Source: CAYUQT01 sp964596165 (GTDB lineage Bacteria; Planctomycetota; Phycisphaerae; UBA1845; JAFGLZ01). From it: a DNA stretch of 11,297 nucleotides. The stretch is from contig CAZQTW010000117.1 in assembly GCA_964596165.1 (NCBI GenBank), forward strand, positions 1 to 11,297, in the 5' to 3' direction. This document shows positions 7,396 to 11,297 of the stretch, one piece after another. Positions within the stretch are counted from its first letter, which is position 1, and the number at the start of each line of letters is the position of its first letter. The translations under genes were made by a program, and so were the position numbers. The notes beneath the pieces were generated by a model that worked only from the letters and a program-made list of their open reading frames with translations, was not told the DNA's origin and made no database searches.

Positions 7396-8391
7396 ATGAA
7401 TAGCCGATTCAAGAAGGCTTTGGCAGTCGTTCTCAGCTTGACCATCCTGGCGTCCACGCCGGTCATCGCCTGGCAGATCAACTGGGCGGTCCTCGTCTAC
7501 GCCTGCGGCGGCGACAAATGCAAGGAGCTGAAGGAGCAGCTTGCGGAAGCCCAGCGCGTGCAAGCTCAACGCCAAGCGGAGTACGACGCCGCCCGGCAAG
7601 CTGCGGCCGAGAATAGAGCCAAGCTGGAGAAGGCTAGGCGGGACCTGGATCAGGTAAACGCAGAAATCCAAAGGCTGGAAGACGAGCTACGTCAGGTCAG
7701 AGAAGAGAAGGGCAAGGCAATTGCTGAATTGGCCGACGTCCGAAAGAAACTCTCCGACCTTCGTACAAAGATCCAGGAATTGAAGAAGGAAATCGAGAAG
7801 CTAGAAATAAAGATCGCGCAGATAGACAATGACATCTTCTGGATTGACAGACAGCGCACCATGGTCTGGGCCATACTGGGTACGTTTGGGACGATCCTAG
7901 GCCTGATTGCTGCTCCAGTGGTAGCCGCCTATGTTTCCCCGAGCGTAATTGCGTGGCTGAGCACACTTCTGGGCTGTCCGGTCGCCACGCTGAGCGTGGC
8001 GGCCCTTTCTGATAAGCTGTACGAGTGGCTGGACCTGGCAGAGGAGAAGAAACAGAAACTGTTGGACGAGAAGGCCGAGCTACTTCACAAACTCTACCAT
8101 CGTAAGGAGGACCTTGAGAAAGCGGAGGCCGAGGAGGCGATGCTGGTGATTCGGGAGGCGGGTCTTCTTGCCAAGATTCAGCGTCTAACGTTGAGGGAGG
8201 CGGAACTGAGCAGCTCTCTCGCAGATCTGTACCCGAGACGGGATGAACTGGAGCAGTTGATAGACGTCCTGACAGCCCTCCAGCAGAGTCTAGACGCCGC
8301 CGAGGCGGCTGCCAAGGCGGCTCTGGAGGCTGCGGCCGCACGGGTTGTGGCATTGATAGCCGCCCTCGCGGCGTGCCTCGCGGGGAGCTAG
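7396..8391 (+). CDS. Exported coiled-coil protein with central hydrophobic hairpin
   Basis: I do not recognise the family. The 331 residues divide clearly: signal peptide (1-25, cleavage likely after PVIA); short segment with C37 and C42; heptad-rich charged coiled coil (about 41-152); strongly hydrophobic stretch (157-206) with a break at SPS (181-183), long enough for two membrane helices; second coiled coil (about 207-300); Ala-rich hydrophobic C-terminus (300-331). The two coils are of similar length, so they could pack as an antiparallel rod with a hydrophobic tip. This is the layout of alpha-helical pore-forming proteins such as the Bacillus Hbl/Nhe components, but there is no sequence match I can point to; a cell-envelope tether is an alternative. 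GGAGAGGG (7380-7387) lies 8 bp before the ATG. It lies 50 bp after the large repeat protein, so the two products probably act together. Confidence 0.8.
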   Translation: MNSRFKKALAVVLSLTILASTPVIAWQINWAVLVYACGGDKCKELKEQLAEAQRVQAQRQAEYDAARQAAAENRAKLEKARRDLDQVNAEIQRLEDELRQVREEKGKAIAELADVRKKLSDLRTKIQELKKEIEKLEIKIAQIDNDIFWIDRQRTMVWAILGTFGTILGLIAAPVVAAYVSPSVIAWLSTLLGCPVATLSVAALSDKLYEWLDLAEEKKQKLLDEKAELLHKLYHRKEDLEKAEAEEAMLVIREAGLLAKIQRLTLREAELSSSLADLYPRRDELEQLIDVLTALQQSLDAAEAAAKAALEAAAARVVALIAALAACLAGS

Positions 8392-8711
8392 GTCCTGGCG
8401 GGCCGGGCGAACCTTATGGTGGTGCCGATTTCCTGTCACCGCGATGCGGTCACACATGAGTTCAGCGAACCGATTGTCTTCGAAATACCCCAGAACAAAC
8501 AAACATGACACCTGGACGCGCTCGCAGTCTGTCGAGCCGTCGATTGTCCGAGAGATGAGCTACTATCAATCTGAGGATACTTGAAGACCCGAGTCGCGAC
8601 CAGCATTGTTGTCGCTGGACTGACCTGCAACGTATCATACAGTTGGCTTCAGCCCAGTCGGGGCTACAATGTCGCCAAAGCGTTGAGGCGACTTGCTGAG
8701 GACCTGAGACT
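8392..8711. other. Gene-free interval with two hairpins
   Basis: I see no convincing gene. It holds the hairpin at 8434-8454 and a small inverted repeat AGCCC-AGTCG-GGGCT (8651-8665) about 50 bp before the next start. Composition is less GC-rich than the flanking secreted-protein genes. A frame opening at TTG 8581 runs into the next gene but has no ribosome site or recognisable domain. Confidence 0.5.
8434..8454 (+). terminator. Hairpin after the coiled-coil gene, weak terminator candidate
   Basis: TGTcACCGC (8434-8442) pairs with GCGGTcACA (8446-8454) around a GAT loop, with one C-C mismatch. It starts 43 bp after the stop codon. No U-run follows, so it may be an mRNA end-stabilising element rather than an intrinsic terminator. 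Confidence 0.35.
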
Positions 8712-9254
8712 ATGCCGCCATGCTATCTTCTCGTGGTGCTTCCGGCGTATGCCCTCGCAGCTTTTTGGCAGCAACTGCGCTATAGGACCCTTGTCCACGA
8801 TGATTCTAGACGAAGCCTCGCGCTAGGGAGACTTCGCAAGGTTACGGGTCCACCGCTAGTGGTCCACTTCGCGTTCGCAGGCCTATGTACCGTCATAGGT
8901 CTTGGGGATCTCCTTCGCACTGGGTCAATGTTGGTTGGCTTGCGTCACGTAGGAGCCAACCTTCTAGTCGTCGCGAGCTTCCTCGTAATCATGGTTTGGA
9001 TCATATGGAGTGGGGTAAAGCTACGAAAGCTCATGAAACATGTCGAATTGGAGCGGCTCCAGGTTTGTCCCAACTGCCACTACTCGCTGATAGGACATAG
9101 CGCAGGTGGGGCATGTCCAGAATGTGGATACAAGTTCTCATCGGATTCGCTGCTTCAGGATTGGATGGACATCGCCACGCTCAGCGGTTGGAGCCGTCGC
9201 CCATCATGGACAGATGTACTGGCGGCCCGCCACGAGGCGGATCCTTCTGGCTGA
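8712..9254 (+). CDS. Small membrane protein with C-terminal zinc ribbon
   Basis: A 180-residue hypothetical inner-membrane protein. Hydrophobic segments at about 4-20, 47-65 and 80-101 are probable membrane helices. They are followed by a basic segment (KLRKLMKH, 103-110) and a four-cysteine zinc ribbon: CPNC at C119 and C122, CPECG at C135 and C138. The pattern CPxC-(H/G)-Y-x-L...CPECG after membrane helices is, from memory, common in small planctomycete proteins of unknown function. The remaining tail (about 42 residues) has no recognised motif. GAGGA (8698-8702) lies 9 bp before the ATG. Codon choice looks less GC-biased than in the neighbours. The basic segment suggests the ribbon is cytoplasmic. 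Function unknown; a hairpin follows closely and the gene seems to be its own transcription unit. Confidence 0.8.
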   Translation: MPPCYLLVVLPAYALAAFWQQLRYRTLVHDDSRRSLALGRLRKVTGPPLVVHFAFAGLCTVIGLGDLLRTGSMLVGLRHVGANLLVVASFLVIMVWIIWSGVKLRKLMKHVELERLQVCPNCHYSLIGHSAGGACPECGYKFSSDSLLQDWMDIATLSGWSRRPSWTDVLAARHEADPSG

Positions 9255-9611
9255 TCTTCTGTCCCTCTAAGACGGTGCAGGGTGCGTTACGACGCACCCC
9301 GTCCTTTCGGCGAACCAAACCGGTGCCTCTGCAGTTAATGCTACACGCGTGGAGGCACCCTACTAGGCCCAAGGTACCACATGTTCACCATTACTGCACG
9401 TAGCTATGGTTGATGAGCGGAATATGACTGAGCCCCTGGATGCCGCAATTCCTTGTCAACTAAAGTGTTCTTTCTGTTCGTAGGGGCTGTCCCCCTCCCT
9501 GCTATTCATGACTCTTATTCAACAGTGACATTGTGGCGCACGCCGAATTGCCGCCCTTGCTGGGCCTGCGCGTCCGCCTTCCCAATGCATTGACACGACA
9601 GGAGGATTTCC
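9255..9611. other. Gene-free interval rich in inverted repeats
   Basis: No convincing gene. It holds the UACG-loop hairpin (9271-9303), an 8-bp inverted repeat GGTGCCTC/GAGGCACC (9322-9329 and 9352-9359) around 22 nt, and a 7-bp inverted repeat AGCCCCT/AGGGGCT (9431-9437 and 9482-9488) around 44 nt. TTGTCA at 9453-9458 resembles a -35 box but has no -10 partner. The AGGAGG at 9600-9605 serves the following gene. Confidence 0.5.
9271..9303 (+). terminator. Stem-loop with UACG tetraloop, probable terminator
   Basis: GGGTGCGT (9280-9287) and ACGCACCC (9292-9299) form a perfect 8-bp stem closed by TACG, a member of the very stable UNCG tetraloop class, although here the closing pair is U-A. An outer GACG/CGTC stem (9271-9274 and 9300-9303) can add four pairs across a 5-nt bulge. 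It begins 16 bp after the stop codon of the zinc-ribbon gene. The 3' flank is only CTTTC, so termination strength is uncertain. Confidence 0.55.
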
Positions 9612-10988
9612 ATGACATCCGATCGCTTCGGAACGACGGGTTTGATGTGCGTGCTCATGCTGCTTATGGCCGGCTATCCAATCCTGGCCGCGTCGGAGCC
9701 ACCGGCGAATGCGCCGGGCGTGCCCGAACAGGCCAAAGCGGCCGACCTCAAGGCACAGGAAGCCCGCTCGACCACCGATGCCGAAACGCGCAAGGCAAAG
9801 TTCCGGGAAGCCCTGGATCTGGCCGCGACGGCGATGGACACCACTCCTGACAAGGAGTGGGATCGGCTGGAGTTCCAGCGGTACCTGTCGAGCGCCTGTC
9901 GATGGCTGTCGGAGTTGCCGCAGGCAGATCTGGAATCTTGGCTGACGGCGAACGGCCAGAGGCTCAAGTCGCCGAATGGCCAGGTCGTGATCGGCGGCGT
10001 GGAGTGGAAGGCGGGCAGGCAGGCGGCCGCCCTGGCGCGGGTGGCGAATATCCTGTCGGCCGCGCCCGATTCACTGGCGGCCGAGTTGGCCATCCAGGCC
10101 ATGGTGGGCATCCACTTCTTCCGCGGCGATCAGCGGTCGCTCGAAAAGGCCGTCGAGAGCTCCATCCGGATCGCGCCGAACAGCCGGTCGGCCGGGTGGG
10201 CGCTCTGCTGCAGGACCTGGAAGCACAGCAGCGACAAGAACCCCGAGCGAGCCTACGACGAGAACCGCCGCGTTATCGAGAGTCGGCCGGGCACGCTGGC
10301 CGCCGACGTGGCCGGCAAGCTCAACAATGCGTTGGAAGCGATCGACCAGGCCGAGTACAAGACGGCGGTGGATATCTTCACATCGTTTCCCGAGTACTAC
10401 TTCCGTGAGACCATTCCGGACCACTTGATTGACACGTTTGTCATCAGTATCGATTTCAAGAATCCCGAGAAGGCCGCTCCGGCGGCGGACAAGCTCGTCG
10501 CGGCGATGAGAGAGACGGCCGAGAAGCACGCCAACGAGCATGTCCGGAACTGCGCCAAGTGCGTGATTGCCCGCGTGTACGAGAAGCAAGGCCGGACGGC
10601 CGAGGCCGTGGCGGTGCTGAAGGAAGTATTGGATGCGCAGCAGGGACCGTTGAAGCCGCTTGAGGTATACACGCTCACCCGTCTGGCCGACATTGCGCAG
10701 GCACATGAGCCCAAGGTCGCGATTGAGTACCTGGAGCGTTTTCGTTCAGGCTACGGCAAAGTACTCGGGGCCGAACACAATCTGACACGGCTGGGCCGTC
10801 TGTATCTAAGGACGGGCCAGCCGGACAAGGCAGCGGAGGTCCTGACAGCGCTCGACAACGAGTGCAAGCGCGGCAACATGATCCTCAGCATAACCGCCAA
10901 GCGGGGCCTCCAAGAGGCCCTCGCCGACTCCGTGAAGGCCGCCAACCGTACGGAGCAGACCACCGCTGCTCCAAATTCGGCGGAATGA
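9612..10988 (+). CDS. Exported TPR-like helical-repeat protein
   Basis: A 458-residue protein of unknown specific function. Residues 1-27 form a signal peptide (hydrophobic core LMCVLMLLMAGYPILA, then ASE). The mature part is all-helical, with degenerate tetratricopeptide-like pairs: about 133-190 (GRQAAALARVANILSAAPDS then a matching pair ending RIAPNS), 207-228 (NPERAYDENRRVIESRPG), 310-345 (CVIARVYEKQGRTAEAVAVL) and 385-415 (LGRLYLRTGQPDKAAEVL), the last two being the best. TPR folds mediate protein-protein contacts, so a periplasmic scaffold role is likely. A strong ribosome site AGGAGG (9600-9605) lies 6 bp before the ATG. It has no close same-strand neighbour upstream (357-bp gap), so it is probably transcribed separately. 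No thioredoxin or other enzymatic domain is visible. Confidence 0.82.
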   Translation: MTSDRFGTTGLMCVLMLLMAGYPILAASEPPANAPGVPEQAKAADLKAQEARSTTDAETRKAKFREALDLAATAMDTTPDKEWDRLEFQRYLSSACRWLSELPQADLESWLTANGQRLKSPNGQVVIGGVEWKAGRQAAALARVANILSAAPDSLAAELAIQAMVGIHFFRGDQRSLEKAVESSIRIAPNSRSAGWALCCRTWKHSSDKNPERAYDENRRVIESRPGTLAADVAGKLNNALEAIDQAEYKTAVDIFTSFPEYYFRETIPDHLIDTFVISIDFKNPEKAAPAADKLVAAMRETAEKHANEHVRNCAKCVIARVYEKQGRTAEAVAVLKEVLDAQQGPLKPLEVYTLTRLADIAQAHEPKVAIEYLERFRSGYGKVLGAEHNLTRLGRLYLRTGQPDKAAEVLTALDNECKRGNMILSITAKRGLQEALADSVKAANRTEQTTAAPNSAE

Positions 10989-11083
10989 GAATCCGTCATC
11001 GCTGTATCCAATATGGGGACAACGTGCACTCGGAGCATGCGAAACGGCTACTCAGCGCGCGCCGCGCAAAAGTGTCGTTTACC

Positions 11084-11114
11084 AGCGGGCGAAAGGCCCG
11101 CTCGGAAAGCGGGC
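11084..11114 (+). repeat. Three-armed inverted repeat, mutually exclusive hairpins
   Basis: AGCGGGC (11084-11090), GCCCGCT (11096-11102) and AGCGGGC (11108-11114) are separated by 5-nt loops GAAAG and CGGAA. The middle arm can pair perfectly with either side arm, giving two alternative 7-bp hairpins of equal stem. The first starts 95 bp after the TPR gene stop. No U-run follows. Confidence 0.7.
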
Positions 11115-11210
11115 TGTTCCATCCGGCAGGAGTTCGGGACAGGAGAGGAGGCGACGAATCGACTGAAACTTACGATGTCAACGGGTCATCTTAAGCGGCT
11201 CAGCGAGTCG

Positions 11211-11241
11211 GCAGGACACACCTGCGTCAAAGACGCAGGTG
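11211..11241 (+). repeat. 10-bp perfect hairpin with competing upstream arm
   Basis: CACCTGCGTC (11219-11228) and GACGCAGGTG (11232-11241) form a perfect 10-bp stem with an AAA loop. GCAGG at 11211-11215 can pair instead with CCTGC at 11221-11225, repeating the left-arm/middle/right-arm layout seen at 11084-11114. No U-run follows, so it is not a classical terminator. Confidence 0.65.
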
Positions 11242-11297
11242 ACTGGAGTTTGGCACTTCTGGGGTGGGATTGTACTCCGGCCTGGGCAGCGTCGGAC

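Larger units (their letters stand above)
10989..11297. other. Right end with structured repeats, gene content unclear
   Basis: This stretch holds two sets of overlapping inverted repeats (11084-11114 and 11211-11241). An AGGAGG-rich run lies at 11141-11151. A frame from ATG 11175 stays open to the window edge (41 codons); the ribosome-like site is 23 bp upstream of it, which is too far. I cannot tell whether a gene starts here. Confidence 0.4.

Noticed and set aside
7480..7515. NWAVLVYACGGD in the coiled-coil protein resembles the first strand of clostripain-like C11 peptidases
   Set aside because: The similarity is limited to about ten residues and no catalytic His-Asp or Cys motif follows; the rest is coiled coil.
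8651..8665. AGCCC-AGTCG-GGGCT as a REP-like palindrome
   Set aside because: Only a 5-bp stem and a single copy in the window; a genome-wide count would be needed to call it a repeat family.
8581..8826. Frame starting at TTG 8581
   Set aside because: No ribosome site, no domain, and it overlaps the start of the better supported zinc-ribbon gene in another frame.

Overview
The window looks like chromosomal DNA of a moderately high-GC bacterium, most likely a planctomycete (Planctomycetota, perhaps Phycisphaerae or a relative). Three things point that way, none conclusive alone: a very large secreted protein built only of carboxypeptidase-regulatory-like beta-sandwich repeats with 'DPNDPN' linkers, a small membrane protein ending in a 'CPNC...CPECG' zinc ribbon, and a stand-alone ECF sigma factor beside secreted cargo genes. 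No tRNA, rRNA, CRISPR array, transposase or phage gene was found.

Layout. 1-357 is gene-free. A TetR-family regulator (415-1059, +) begins inside four tandem 18-bp repeats that also contain a good sigma70-type promoter, so it probably autoregulates and may be leaderless. A hairpin covers its stop codon. Next is a radical-SAM/PLP lysine 2,3-aminomutase (kamA, 1132-2517, +) with all substrate and cofactor residues but no structural zinc site. A convergent ECF sigma factor follows (2631-3329, -), with an 11-base homopolymer in its 3' part. Divergent from it is a probable two-gene operon: a 1250-residue secreted protein of about 13 repeats (3593-7345, +) and, 50 bp later, an exported protein with two roughly 100-residue coiled coils flanking a 50-residue hydrophobic hairpin (7396-8391, +). 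The rest holds the zinc-ribbon membrane protein (8712-9254, +), an exported TPR-like helical-repeat protein (9612-10988, +), and intergenic regions with several hairpins. The last 200 bases hold two sets of overlapping, mutually exclusive hairpins.

How the parts may work together (inference): the sigma factor and the divergent secreted pair look like a surface or secretion module under local control. The coiled-coil/hydrophobic-hairpin protein has the topology of alpha-helical pore-forming or membrane-inserting proteins, and its upstream partner would be an extended beaded stalk or adhesin. TetR and kamA may share a transcript, but nothing in the sequence proves a regulatory link. The strongest leads are the TetR operator array, the two-gene secreted module, the poly-G tract in the sigma gene and the switch-like hairpins at the right end.
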